Positions 11,353 to 22,335 are shown, counted from the stretch's first letter. The stretch is DNA of 64,000 nucleotides from Cornus controversa (GCA_026545225.1 CM048850.1:4712001-4776000); one strand, 5' to 3'. Program-made: numbers and translations. Notes: generated by a model not told the origin, from the sequence alone.

Positions 11353-12861
11353 TGATAGGCGTTGAATGTTACGCATTCTAGCCTCTTAAATTATGTATTT
11401 TATTCTCTTAGTGATAGATTATTTTGTGATTTTACTTTGTTTTAGTGTTTTCTGTATTTTCAGGGCCTTAATGATTATTTCAGTTAAAACCAAGATTTTG
11501 GGCTTTTAAAGAAGACATCCAAGATGGTGAGATGAAGCCTACATCAAGGAGATTCACTCAACCATTTATTTCAAATCAAATCAGCCCAAGAAAGAGGTCC
11601 AAGAGAATTACAGCTGCTTAAGAATGTTTCGGGCCTGAAGCCCAAATCTGTGCATAATGCAGTCTTAGTCCCATTTTGGAAAACGGACCAGAAGTCTTAT
11701 TTTCGAGCCTCAAATCGACATTATTTTCACATAAGGTTGAACGAAATTTGATTCTGCACACTTTTGTATTTCACAAAAATTCTGTAAATCGGACTTCTAG
11801 TGGGTCAAAAGTCAGGCTGAAGTCAGCAGGAAAAACCCACCTGATTAGTGCTGCGGGAAACCCTAATTAATTCCTAATTGGATTAGGACTTTGGTATATT
11901 CTCTTGGAGAATAAAGTGAAGACTTGGAGGCTGAATTGGGAGAGCTTACACACAGAGATTGGAGAGTCTGAGAGGGCTGAAGAGAACAGAAACATATTGC
12001 AGAGCCATTGGAGAACAAAGTCATACGCGTAATTCAGAAAGATGATGTCTTCTTCCTCAACAGTTGAAACTTCTTCTTCTACCATGAGCGGCTAGTTCAT
12101 CCACTAGGGTTTTGATGTAGCCCTAACAAAGCATCAATGGTTTGATTATTTTAATTATTGGGGACCTTTATATACATGCATAGATTGTGTAATTGTGAGG
12201 ATTCTTATTAAGGAATTGAGCAATAAAAGTCTTGTAAATTCAATCTCAATGATTTCTTATCTTGTCTTAGATATTTAGTTGTTGTTATTGAACTCAATCT
12301 CTTTTATTTTCTGTGATCATGAGAGAGATTATTACACAATGGTAATCACTGAATATATTGTTATGAGCTTTGATGGATTATGCCTAGAGAAGATGAACCA
12401 TACTGCACCCTAGATTAGAGTAGTTAGGCAGATGGCCCATACCAATCGAAGATAGTCCATGGCTTAGCCTTAATCATATGTTATCTTCTTGACGGATGAA
12501 GGTGAGCTTGTAGCCACCGACACCACTTATGCATGATGTAATTCCCCTATAGTTGATTCAATTGACCATTGATTGTGGAGTTAGTGGTGAAGTCAAACAC
12601 CCTAGATTTCGCTCCTATTATCTTCACTATCTTGTTTACTTTGATTTATTTTATTTTACTTTTTAATTAGTTTAGTTTAAAAATCAGAATTCTTTTCTTA
12701 TAAATTTAATTAGAATTAATTCCGTAATCCAACTCGTCAGAACATAATCCCTGAGGTACGATACCCCTTTCGATAGCCCTATTCTGCAAGGAATTCGTTC
12801 TATTGCGAAGTGTGAAAATTTTTAATTGATATATTTTTGAGTCACACTGACACACGAATCA
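11353..12861 (+). repeat. E1 3' LTR
   Basis: Same length as the 5' LTR (1509 bp), same TGATAGG...GAATCA ends, about 35 substitutions. It is followed by the CCATG duplication and then T1 sequence. Many of the differences are C/T or G/A. Confidence 0.95.
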
Positions 12862-13589
12862 CCATGTGATTTCCTGCTCAATGCATCGACAACCACATTA
12901 GCCTTCCCCGGGTGATACTGAAGATCAAAGTTGTAGTCTTCCATGTATTCAACCCATCTCCTCTGTCTCATATTCAAGTCCTTTTATGTAAAAAGTTACT
13001 TCAAGCTTTTATGATAGGAGAAAATCTCAAATTTTTCTCTGTAGAGATAATGCCTCCACGTTTTCAAAGCAAAAATTACCACCGCTAACTCCAAGTCATG
13101 AGTCGGGTAATTCTGCTTGTGGATCTTTAACTGTCGGGAACCATATGCAACAACCCTCTCAGTCTGTATTAACACATATCCCAAACTATCCCGTGAAGCG
13201 TCACAGTAGATGACATAACCCAAACCACGCTTGGGAATAATCAATATTGGAGCACTAGTCAATCTATGCTTCAATTCCATAAAGGAATGCTCACAAGCTT
13301 TGTTCCACTCAAACTTAACTCCTTTACGAGTAAGCTTGGTCATTGGTGCTGCTAACTTCGAAAAGTCTTTCATAAAACGCCGATAATATCCTGCCAATCC
13401 CAAGAAGCTACGTATCTCGAATACATTCTTAGGCCTCTCCCAATCCATTACCACTTCAATCTTATAAGGGTCTACCGATACTCCTCCTTCCGACACCACG
13501 TGTCCTAGGAACTTCACCTCCGTTACCCAAAATTCACATTTTTCGAATTTGGCATACAAACGGTGCTCTCTCAATGCCTGTAACACTGT
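12862..13589 (-). pseudogene. T1 pol, RNase H part between the two insertions
   Basis: The middle slice of T1 pol. Reading leftwards: end of the RT thumb ([19 protein letters not shown]), the linker ([20 protein letters not shown]), then RNase H with [35 protein letters not shown] and, past a stop, [20 protein letters not shown] and [12 protein letters not shown]. RNase H removes the RNA strand after reverse transcription. The expected catalytic Asp (CDAS) and Glu (DLELA) are visible, but FSYHKSLK replaces the usual FSDHKSLK. Its left side joins E1 at the CCATG duplication and its right side joins E2 at ACTGT. Confidence 0.92.
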
Positions 13590-14916
13590 TGATAGGTAAT
13601 GAATATTGCATATTCAATGCCCTTAAAATTATATGAATTAGTGTCTTAGTAATATTTATTTCATAATTTTATTAATAATTTTAATCTTTTCAGAATTTCA
13701 GGTGATTAAAGGTAATTCTAATTAATAATGGTGCAATCGGGCTACAGATGGTGTTAGGCCTATTCACATTGAAGATTGGGCCAATTCAGGCCTAAAAAGT
13801 CTTGGACCCGTTTTGGTATTCAGACCATATCTCCGTACACGATTGTCAAAACGACCCAAACTCCGCCTGCCACTTTTTGGGAGCAAATGCCACTTTGTGA
13901 GGAGCAAGTGCCATTTTCTTATGCGCACTTGCCACTTTGGGAAGGCCAGGTGTCCCGTTGGTTTGTTTTCGCAAAGTAAAAACGACGAAACGAAGAAAAA
14001 CTAGGGATTCTGGAGGGGGGAAGCAGAGAGAGATATACAGAGGTGATTCGTAACGATACGGGCAAGACGACGGTGACTTCATCATCGTTCAAGCCTGGAC
14101 CTCCGATCATGAGTGGCTAAACACCATTTCGAGGAAGTGATGTAACCCTAACCTGTCTTTCAATGTTTTAGTCTGTATATTAATTTGAGGATTATTTATT
14201 TTGTGCATTGATTGTATAACCGAGACATAAACAATAGCTGTGCTATTGCTTTCAATTTGAATGTATTATTTCATTGCATATTTACTTTTGTTCTTGTAGA
14301 ATGAATGCAAGTTTGCAGTGATTAGGGTTTAGTTCTTTTCAATTTCTGTGATTTTGTTAAGACAGGTTATACAATAGTTTTCATAGATCATTCAATTTAG
14401 GGTTTTTATAATTCGTACTAAACGAAGATGGGTTATCATATCATTAGTTAGTCTGATGTATAGGCCATGCTAAGCGAAGACGAGTTATGCTTAATTATAT
14501 GTTGAATGAATCCTCTTGATAGAACTGAATTTGGCTTGTAGCCATTCTTTTCTGAATGCATAGATTAAACATCCCAAATTAATACAACTGTCATTGTTAG
14601 AAGGTTAGTGGTGAAGTCAATTCCCAGGACCCTCTCTCCAGTGTCTACCATTTATTTATGTTGTATTTCTTTTCATTTAATTTCAGCACCTTAGAATTAA
14701 AACTGAAACAAATTTTCTTTCAATTAAATTAGACAAGATCTTGATAGCTTAACAACACAACCAATGCAGTCTCTGTGGGTTTGACCCCTACTCACCACTT
14801 TACTAATTCTAGTAGAGTATTTGTAGGGTTTTATAAATTCTTTTTTTTTTTTGTCGAGGTGTAAAACAACAACGACATTATTCCATATTATTTTATCACG
14901 TTTTGCACGTCGAACA
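13590..14916 (+). repeat. E2 5' LTR
   Basis: Starts TGATAGGTAATGAATATTG and ends CACGTCGAACA. A three-fold GCCACTTT/GTGCCATTTT-like motif lies at 13868-13935, and a block ATGAGTGGCTA near 14109 resembles one in the E1 LTR. A poly-T run at 14841-14852 differs in length from the 3' copy. Confidence 0.94.
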
Positions 14917-14919
14917 AAA

Positions 14920-14936
14920 TGGCGCCGTTGCCGGGG
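14920..14936 (+). other. E2 primer-binding site (tRNA-Asp type)
   Basis: TGGCGCCGTTGCCGGGG, 3 bp after the LTR end, identical to the E1 site. Confidence 0.9.
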
Positions 14937-15219
14937 ACTGCGGTCATGATTGCGTTGTTAAGTTTAAAGATTAAGTCTTATTTAATTATAATTTAGGATT
15001 TGTATATATTCTATTTTTAATTTGTTTTAGGTGTTTTGTGTGTTTGAATATAGGTACAAGAGTTACTACACAAGTGGAAAGAAATTGAAATTTTAGGACC
15101 TCTTGTGAGTTTTTGTATTTTAATTCATGCACTTATGATTAGGGTTGTTAGTTTCTTTCAATTTTGAATTTTATTTTTATTTTTTTATTTTTTTTATTTT
15201 TTGTTGTTTTTTTTTAAAA

Positions 15220-16104
15220 ATGTCATTTGAGTATGAGTATCCTTCGGAGGCATGTTTTGATCAATTTGGTTGTGATGTGGATTTTGGATATCAAATTTCA
15301 ATGGATTTGTCCATCCAATTGGATGAATTATCATGGAAGTTGGAACAATTTGTGATCGTTGGTCATGTTCCTACTCCTACTTACTTTTCCAAACCACATG
15401 AGTTCTGTGTATGTTGTTATAGTCCTTATCATCATGTGAGAGATTGTCCTATTACGGGACAATGTTCTAATCTTTCTCAAGGACAAACAAATATAAATTT
15501 CTCTATACCGGGGAATGACTCTTATTCAAATACTTATAGCCCGGGATTTGAGGACAAAGTTTTGGCTGCACTTGGTAAACTTGAGGAACGAATTAGCAAC
15601 TTTGAGAAACAAAATAAATTGTTAAATTCACATTCACAATCCATAGCTAGGCTAGAAGTTCAAATCAAGGAAATAACCAATGCTTTGAATTGTGAAGATC
15701 AAGAGGAACTTCCAAGTCAGCCCGTGACTAATATTGAACTCACACAACCAAATGAGTTAGACCATGCCCCCTTTGTGGAATCATTACTCATACCGAACTC
15801 CAAAAATTTACATAAAGAACTTAAGTGTGATCACTTAAGTCATAATGAGAGTCCACCTTTTACCTTTGTTTTTGACTTGAGTAGTGACAAATTAGATATC
15901 AATGAGAAAATTAGTCAAGAACAAGTTAAAGGGTCATGTTTTCCTGAATTAGTCGAATTTTATTCGATTGATTCATTTTTCTTAAAACCTCACATTGATA
16001 TATATAAGAGGTGCCTAAAAATTGTTTGGATTCTGGCACAAGAAAGTGAGGAAAAAATAGGGGGGACACTCTTAGAGCTCCTCAAGAGATGTGGTATAGG
16101 GTGA
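15220..16104 (+). CDS. E2 gag-like ORF, uninterrupted, 294 aa
   Basis: The start at 15220 (MSFEYEYPSEACFD) is preferred to the upstream in-frame ATG at 15145, which would add 25 residues encoded by low-complexity T-rich leader. The protein has an N-terminal acidic segment, a zinc-knuckle-like CVCCYSPYHHVRDCP near residues 67-81, and a coiled-coil stretch with KLEERISNFEKQNK and SHSQSIARLEVQIKEI. A novel C-terminus then ends at TGA 16102-16104. The knuckle and the SHSQSIA motif match the nucleocapsid end of E1 gag, so this is the C-terminal part of an Athila gag joined to other sequence; the capsid domain is absent. Unlike every other coding region in the window it has no stop or frameshift. 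It may bind element RNA, or merely be young. Function is inferred. Confidence 0.7.
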   Translation: MSFEYEYPSEACFDQFGCDVDFGYQISMDLSIQLDELSWKLEQFVIVGHVPTPTYFSKPHEFCVCCYSPYHHVRDCPITGQCSNLSQGQTNINFSIPGNDSYSNTYSPGFEDKVLAALGKLEERISNFEKQNKLLNSHSQSIARLEVQIKEITNALNCEDQEELPSQPVTNIELTQPNELDHAPFVESLLIPNSKNLHKELKCDHLSHNESPPFTFVFDLSSDKLDINEKISQEQVKGSCFPELVEFYSIDSFFLKPHIDIYKRCLKIVWILAQESEEKIGGTLLELLKRCGIG

Positions 16105-16858
16105 ACCTTCCATCAAAAGTAGTAGTTAGGAAGTGTGTGTTTTTCTTTTCATTTATTTTTATTTATTTTTGCTTTTGTTTGAGTTAATTTTTCTTTGTTT
16201 TAATTATTATTTGTGTTTGTTTTTCATTTTGTTGCATTCTTTTTTATTTTATTTTATTTTTATTATTATTTTTTCTTTTAATATGCGTGGTGTGTAGTTG
16301 CATTTTTTATGACAGGTTCTTGCATCCAAGTTTGGGGGGATGGCCAACCCTTATTCATGTGAATGCTGTGCCAAATTTTTACATTTCTACCACTACGGTA
16401 ATATTGTTCTATCACTTACCATACACTTTATATTTTGTTACACATTGAGGACAATGTGTGATTCAAGTTTGGGGGTAAGGAAGAACACTTTTGTTTGTTT
16501 ATTTATTTTTTTATTTTAGGTTGTTTTGTTTTCAGTTTAGATATATTAACACCAATCAAGAGTTTAATACTTTATGTAGGTTCTTGATTTGGAATTGTAG
16601 AGTATGTGTAAAATTTCTAGAAACTATGGTTTGAATGCAGTGGGTTAAGTCGTTATTTGCATTGACATGACTTGGAGTGGTTGACTCTAGTTCTTTTCAC
16701 AATTCACATGCACACTAGTTGAGTTAGTGGGGTTTGTACTTGGCTTTGAGTATCAATTATGTGTGCTGAATATAAGTTGGTATCCCTTGAGATTAAACAT
16801 TCTAAACATGCTACACTTGTAAAAAAACAAAAAACAAAAAAATTAAAACAATAATCCT

Positions 16859-17165
16859 ATGGTTTGTGGCCGTTTTGGTTCGAGTTATTAGGTCCCTCGA
16901 GGTATCTTGAAACCTGGTGCCCTAAAGCCATTTGGTTTGGGAGTCATAGGCTGAAAGCTCGCTACATGGACCAATTCGAAAGCCTAATAAACCTAGGCAT
17001 TGCATTATTGGTTAGTCTATGGTTTGTGGCCGTTTTGATTCGAGTTATTAGGTCCCTCGAGGTATCTTGAAACCTGGTGCCCTAAAGCCATTTGGTTTGG
17101 GAGTCACAGGCTGAAAGCTTGCTACATGGATCAATTCGAAAGCCTAATAAACCTGGACATTGTAC
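16859..17165 (+). repeat. Tandem duplication (160-bp period) in E2
   Basis: ATGGTTTGTGGCCGTTTTG begins at 16859 and again at 17019, and the two copies then run in parallel (GGTGCCCTAAAGCCATTTGG in both) with a few mismatches. E1 has a single copy of the same block near 10680. Confidence 0.92.
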
Positions 17166-17170
17166 AACCA

Positions 17171-17194
17171 TATATATATATATATATATATATA
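17171..17194. repeat. (TA)12 microsatellite
   Basis: Uninterrupted TA dinucleotides directly after the second copy of the 160-bp duplication. Confidence 0.95.
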
Positions 17195-17680
17195 AATTGC
17201 ATATGTTCATGTTTTGAGTGATACATTCAATAAGGGGATCCAATAAATTGAAGGGACTTATAATTGCTCACTCAGGGTCGGGTTAAACCACACTAATGAA
17301 TGCTAGTTCACTTTTCACGAGGGGGCTAGAGTTGGTTTCTTTGAGTTGTGTTGTTGTAAAATTTGTATGAGAACCATTATTTTGAATTATGGGATTTAGG
17401 GATTTGAAAGTATTCTTGAAAGCAAGTCTTTTAACTGCATTTTGTAGTCTTCGTCTTGATTAATGTTTGAAATAGGAATTTTGGCATGTTTGTGGGTAAC
17501 ATCTCTGGAAACCCTCACGAGACTTCACTCATCCACTAGGGGTAACCTAGGGGTTTAAAAGGCTTGTTGCATATGCTAAATGCAATCGGATCTCCCACGA
17601 AAGAGGAAGTAGTTTAGTTGTTTTATTTCATTTTTAGTTGTGTATTGCTAAGAGACTAGCAATATGTAAGTTTGGGGGTG

Positions 17681-19003
17681 TGATAGGTAATGAATATTGC
17701 ATATTCAATGCCTTTAAAATTATATGAATTAGTGTCTTAGTAATATTTATTTCATAATTTTATTAATAATTTTAATCTTTTCAGAATTTCAGGTGATTAA
17801 CGGTAATTCTAATTAATAATGGTGCAATCGGGCTACAGATGGTGTTAGGCCTATTCACATTGAAGATTGGGCCAATTCAGGCCTAAAAAGTCTTGGACCC
17901 ATTTTGGTATTCAGACCATATCTCCGTACACGATTGTCAAAACGACCCAAACTCCACCTGCCACTTTTTGGGAGCAAATGCCACTTTGTGAGGAGCAAGT
18001 GCCATTTTCTTATGCGCACTTGCCACTTTGGGAAGGCCAGGTGTCCCGTTGGTTAGTTTTCGCAAAGTAAAAACGATGAAACGAAGAAAAACTAGGGATT
18101 CTGGAGGGGGGAAGCAGAGAGAGATATACAGAGGCGATTCGTAACGATACGGGCAAGACGACGGTGACTTCATCATCGTTCAAGCCTGGACCTCCGATCA
18201 TGAGTGGCTAAACACCATTCCAGGGAAGTGATGTAACCCTAACCTGTCTTTCAATGTTTTAGTCTGTATATTAATTTGAGGATTATTTATTTTGTGCATT
18301 GATTGTATAACCGAGACATAAACAATAGTTGTGCTATTGCTTTCAATTTGAATGTATTATTTCATTGCATATTTACTTTTGTTCTTGTATAATGAATGCA
18401 AGTTTGCAGTGATTAGGGTTTAGTTCTTTTCAATTTCTGTGATTTTGTTAAGACAGGTTATACAATAGTTTTCATAGATCATTCAATTTAGGGTTTTTAT
18501 AATTCGTACTAAACGAAGATGGGTTATCATATCATTAGTTAGTCTGATGTATAGGCCATGCTAAGCGAAGACGAGTTATGCTTAATTGTATGTTGAATGA
18601 ATCCTCTTGATAGAACTGAATTTGGCTTGTAGCCATTCTTTTCTGAATGCATAGATTAAACATCCCAAATTAATACAACTGTCATTGTCAGAAGGTTAGT
18701 GGTGAAGTCAATTCCAAGGACCCTCTCTCCAGTGTCTACCATTTATTTATGTTGTATTTCTTTTCATTTAATTTCAGCACCTTAGAATTAAAACTAAAAC
18801 AAATTCTCTTTCAATTAAATTAGACAAGATCTTGATAGCTTAACAACACAACCAATGCAGTCTCTGTGGGTTCGACCACTACTCACCACTTTACTAATTC
18901 TAGTAGAGTATTTGTAGGGTTTTATAAATTCTTTTTTTTGTCGAGGTGTAAAACAACAACGACATTATTCCATATTATTTTATCACGTTTTGCACGTCGA
19001 ACA
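17681..19003 (+). repeat. E2 3' LTR
   Basis: Same ends as the 5' LTR, about 19 substitutions, poly-T shorter by 4. It is followed by ACTAT and then T1 reverse transcriptase sequence. Confidence 0.94.
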
Positions 19004-20157
19004 ACTATCCTCAAATGGATCTCATGCTCTTCCATAGAAGAAGAATACACAAGAATGTCGTCCATGAAGACCACCACAAACCTATCCAAGTACACCCTGA
19101 ATATCCAGTTCATCAAATCCATGAATGCTGCTGGTGCATTCGTCAATCCAAATGGCATCACTAGAAACTCATAGTGACCATATCTAGTCCGAAAAGCTGT
19201 CTTCGGAATGTCCTCTTCCGTTACCCTCAACTGGAAATACCCCGACCTCAAGTCAATATTTGAAAAACAAGTCGAACCCTTAAGCTGATCAAACAAGTCA
19301 TCTATCCTTGGCAAATGATACTTGTTTTTAATCGTTACTTGGTTCAACTTACGATAGTCTATGCATAACCGTAAAGATCCGTCCTTCTTTTTAGCAAATA
19401 GGACCGGAGCTCCCCAAGGTGATGTACTAGGTCGTACAAATCCCTTATCCAATAATTCCTACAATTGATCTTTCAACTCGATCAACTCTACCTGTGCCAT
19501 TCGGTACGGTGCTATAGAGATAAGCGCGGTACCAGGATCAAGATCAATGCTAAACACAACATCTCTCATTGAAGGTAACTCTGTCAAGTCCTCCGGAAAC
19601 ACATCCACAAACTCTCTAACCACCGGTGGAAATCCTCCACTAGTCACAGTCTCAACCTCCTCGGCTAATAAGCTAGCTAGGAAGTATCTAACCCTGTCCC
19701 TCATACTGGAACCAAGAAGAGACGGAACATAGAAATCATCCCGTTCTCCCACAAAATGAAAGCAATCACCCTCGAGTGTGCACACTGTCACTCTCCTACG
19801 GAGACAATCAATCGTGGCTTTAAATGTAGATAGCCAGTCCATACCTAGAATGACATCAAAAGTGTTCATGTCTAGTAACACAAAGTCGAACACTAGTCGA
19901 CACCCAGCAACCTTGATCTCGTAAGACCGACACACTCTATCCAGGGTAACCTTACCCCCAACTGGTGTATCAATGGATAATGGTGACTCTAGTGATGACA
20001 CCCACAGCCCCAAGACACAAGCAAATGCAACAGATATGAATGAATGTGATGCACCTGAATCTATCAACACCCTAGCCCACGAGCTAAAAACTAGGAAAAT
20101 ACCTCTGACCACTGACGGTCCCGGTACATCCTCTGTCGGAGCAAGCGTGAACACCAA
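19004..20157 (-). pseudogene. T1 pol, protease and reverse transcriptase part
   Basis: Minus strand, read leftwards from 20157. The protease has ARVLIDSGASHSFISVAF (DSGA catalytic box) and FDVILGMDWLS. A linker PEDLTELPSMRDVVFSIDL follows, then a TAG stop at 19459-19461 in the same frame. Reverse transcriptase then reads [65 protein letters not shown] and the catalytic box [14 protein letters not shown]. The frame is cut by E2 at 19004 and continues at 13589. Protease matures the particle and RT copies the RNA. Confidence 0.94.
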
Positions 20158-20255
20158 CCCCGTGACTGCTGACCAATCCCCTGTAACCCTGACTACTGAC
20201 TAGAAGCAGGCGTGGGACCCCTCGCTACTCGCGATCCCTGTACTGGCTGTGCTGG

Positions 20256-21342
20256 CTATGGTGATGGTAATGCCCTAAAGCCAGACTGAACTGCAGCTAT
20301 CTGCCTAGCCCTCTGCTGAGACCCTGCACCACTCTGCGTTCCCTGCCTCTGTGGGCAGTTAGCCCTAACGTGTCTTGGCTGCTTGCAATAGAAGCATACC
20401 ATTCCCTTCACTGCCCCAGCTGGCACTGATGTCACAGTCTGTCCCTGAGGGCAATCCCTACTAAAATGGCCAATCTGATGGCAATTGTAGCACTCCATAG
20501 AAGATCGTAGAGATCCAGTTGGCAAGGCCAATGAAGGTACTAGGCGAGCTTGCTGTTGTACCCGAAAACTTGACCTGCTTTCCCTATGCCTCTTCCGTCC
20601 CTGGCTACCCGAAGATGCCCCCGCACTCTTCACTTGCTATTTAGACTCCCATATTCTCTGGGTGTCTCTGTCATCTTCTTCAACCACTAAGGCTCTGTCA
20701 ACCATTTCATTGTAGGCCCTTAGACCTAAAATGGATACCCTCCTTCTGATAGAGGTTTTGAGTCCCTTCACGAACCTTTTCACTTTTAGCTCCTAGTTCA
20801 TTACCATCTCCGGGGCAAAACGAGCCAATGATGTGAATTTGGTCTCGTACCCCATCACATCCAAGTCCCCTTGGACTAAGTCTATGAACTCTTGCCTCAT
20901 CTGGTCTCTCACCGAAGTCGGAAAGAATTTGTCAAAGAATAAACCCTTAAAGGTTTCCCAGTCCATAGTCTCGGTATTGTGGACATTCCCGATGAATTGC
21001 CACCACCGATCAGCTTCTCCTTGTAAGTGAAGCGCCACTACTCCCACTTTCAAATCCTCATCGATTGCAAGAGAAACCATGAGTTTGTGAGTTTGGTCTA
21101 TCTAACTCTCTGCCACAAGCGGATCACGCGCCATCAAAGGTAGGTGGCTTAAATTTCACATATTCCTTCATTGCCACCATTTGGCTGCTCAAGGCAACCT
21201 TAGGCAATGCTTGAACCTCCTCTTCTCTAGCTTCCCTAGCCATTCTTCTCATAGTATCCGCCATGTCACACATAAATTGCATTCCATTAGTTGGCTCCTG
21301 AGGAGCATCAGCGCCAATGTCCCGCGCTCTTCTTGGAGGCAT
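20256..21342 (-). pseudogene. T1 gag, frameshifted
   Basis: The likely start is ATG at 21342 (MPPRRARDIGADAP), leading to KYVKFKPPTFDGA. After a frame change comes the capsid region with ADRWWQFIGNVHN, DWETFKGLFFDKFFP and VMGYETKFTSLARFAPEMV (20793-21080). The nucleocapsid follows with two CCHC knuckles, CYNCHQIGHFSRDCP and CFYCKQPRHVRANCP (20340-20510), in a basic Ser-rich context. At least two frameshifts and several stops separate the pieces. Two knuckles are typical of this chromovirus gag; T2 has the same pair. Confidence 0.9.
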
Positions 21343-21601
21343 TTCTTTCTATATGCACAACAAGAAAAATTTTAAGTCCAACAAATTTGCACTTCTTACA
21401 CATATCCATCATGCTTACATATGTCATGTCAATTTAGTCCATATAGGCATGTTATGAAAATGTAAGCATATATCAAGTTCCACATAAGTAATTTACAATC
21501 TCAAGTCCAAATCCTTATGTTCCAATCCTTACTCTCAAGTGATCACTAAATCAAGTCTCACCCTTGGTCCCTAGGTGTTCCAGCCTAGCGCTCTGATACC
21601 A
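21343..21601 (-). other. T1 leader and tRNA-iMet-type primer-binding site
   Basis: 21590-21601 reads TGGTATCAGAGC on the minus strand, the standard plant iMet primer site, 4 bp from the LTR end at 21606. The rest, up to the gag ATG, is untranslated leader with no ORF I can support. Confidence 0.88.
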
Positions 21602-21605
21602 TTCC

Positions 21606-21873
21606 TGTCACGTCTCGAAACCTGGACCGTCGGGACTCCCCCGGACCAACCCCGAATCCCGAGTGTGAACCCGTTCACTTAACCTCATGAACAATCTCAA
21701 TTACACTCAATGCATTAGTATCAAGGTTTAATACCATGCTATAACGCCCCGATTTCCAACTCTCGGAGAACCGGAGGTTAAACCGTCCATTTAGCCCAAT
21801 AGGCCCTCATTACCCTCATTCACCGCAGAAGCTTAACTAAATTCTTGCATATGAATGAACCCAAATCCACCTT
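21606..21873 (-). repeat. Tandemly duplicated LTR end with trapped primer-site remnant (T1)
   Basis: A second LTR-like start (TATAACGCCCCGATTTCC, 21740) lies 134 bp inside the true boundary at 21606. It is preceded by TTTAATACCATGC, a decayed match to the primer-site edge CTCTGATACCA. T3 and T4 show the same layout with periods of 101 and 104 bp. Confidence 0.6.
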
Positions 21874-22116
21874 AACTAATTCCCATGGGCCCTACATCAA
21901 ATCACACACCTTAGTGAACATTTACTTGTCCACACTTTTAAGAATCACTCACTTTCGAGCCTCAAAACTTCTATGTTTGGAATCTGAAACTGAAACTTAT
22001 ACCATTGGATATAGAGTTCAAAAATACTCAAGTTCAAAAAAAACCACACTCAATTCCGATCTAGAACGAATAAATTACGTCGAAATGAAGTTTTGGAAAA
22101 AGCTGTGAATAGTAAT

Positions 22117-22335
22117 TTCGATTAATCGAGATTAAATCTCGATAAATCGAAATGCTTGCGAGATTTTCACCCTTTCGGGACCCCAGACTTGCAATATCTC
22201 GATTGATTGAGATGGGGGTTTCAATTGATCGAAATTCCTCCTATCTGGACTCTAAAAATCACCATAAATCATCGCCCCTTCGATCAATCGAAATGGGGTT
22301 TCGATTGATCGAAATAGGCATCTCGATTGATCGAA
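22117..22335. repeat. Variable-core palindrome cluster in T1 LTR
   Basis: Seven 14-bp inverted repeats of the form TTCGAT-NN-ATCGAA (arms with at most a few changes) start at 22117, 22138, 22198, 22220, 22279, 22300 and 22322. Spacings are 21, 60, 22, 59, 21 and 22 bp. The central pair varies: TA, AA, TG, TG, CA, TG, TG. Confidence 0.9.

Larger units (their letters stand above)
1690..12861 (+). mobile_element. E1: Athila-type Ty3/gypsy retrotransposon lacking the integrase core
   Basis: A complete element by structure: LTRs of 1509 bp each (1690-3198 and 11353-12861), TG...CA ends, and a 5-bp target-site duplication CCATG at 1685-1689 and 12862-12866. Removing it restores the T1 integrase/RNase H sequence. 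It has a tRNA-Asp-type primer site, gag-pol in one frame, a third ORF after pol, and a TTTGGGGG polypurine tract, all Athila features. By hand count the LTRs differ at about 35 of 1509 positions (2.3%) with no gaps, so it is younger than its T1 host. The integrase core is missing and eight stops interrupt the ORFs, so it is non-autonomous. Confidence 0.95.
16105..17680 (+). other. E2 3' noncoding region with repeated polypurine-like motifs and tract
   Basis: AAGTTTGGGGG occurs at 16328, 16465 and 17668. The last, with GTG, directly precedes the 3' LTR and is the polypurine tract. The first two are 137 bp apart, against 138 bp for the matching pair in E1. GAGGACAATGT precedes the second in both elements. 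The two-hairpin block lies at 17487-17604. Confidence 0.82.
13590..19003 (+). mobile_element. E2: non-autonomous Athila-related element carrying only a gag-like ORF
   Basis: Flanked by LTRs 13590-14916 (1327 bp) and 17681-19003 (1323 bp) with TG...CA ends. Its 5-bp target duplication is ACTGT (13585-13589) and ACTAT (19004-19008), one base mutated. Removing it rejoins the T1 RT/RNase H reading. It has the tRNA-Asp-type primer site and a TTTGGGGG polypurine tract. The interior is only about 2.76 kb, with no protease, RT or integrase. The LTRs differ at about 19 positions (1.4%) plus a poly-T length difference of 4, so it is the youngest datable insertion here. Similar gag-only elements are known as TR-GAG type. 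It must have moved with enzymes supplied by others. Confidence 0.93.

Noticed and set aside
21590..21601. tRNA gene fragment
   Set aside because: Only the 12-base primer complement is present, next to an LTR end; no cloverleaf.
22117..22335. CRISPR-like array
   Set aside because: Palindromes with 7-bp gaps are far too short and lack spacers; this is plant DNA.
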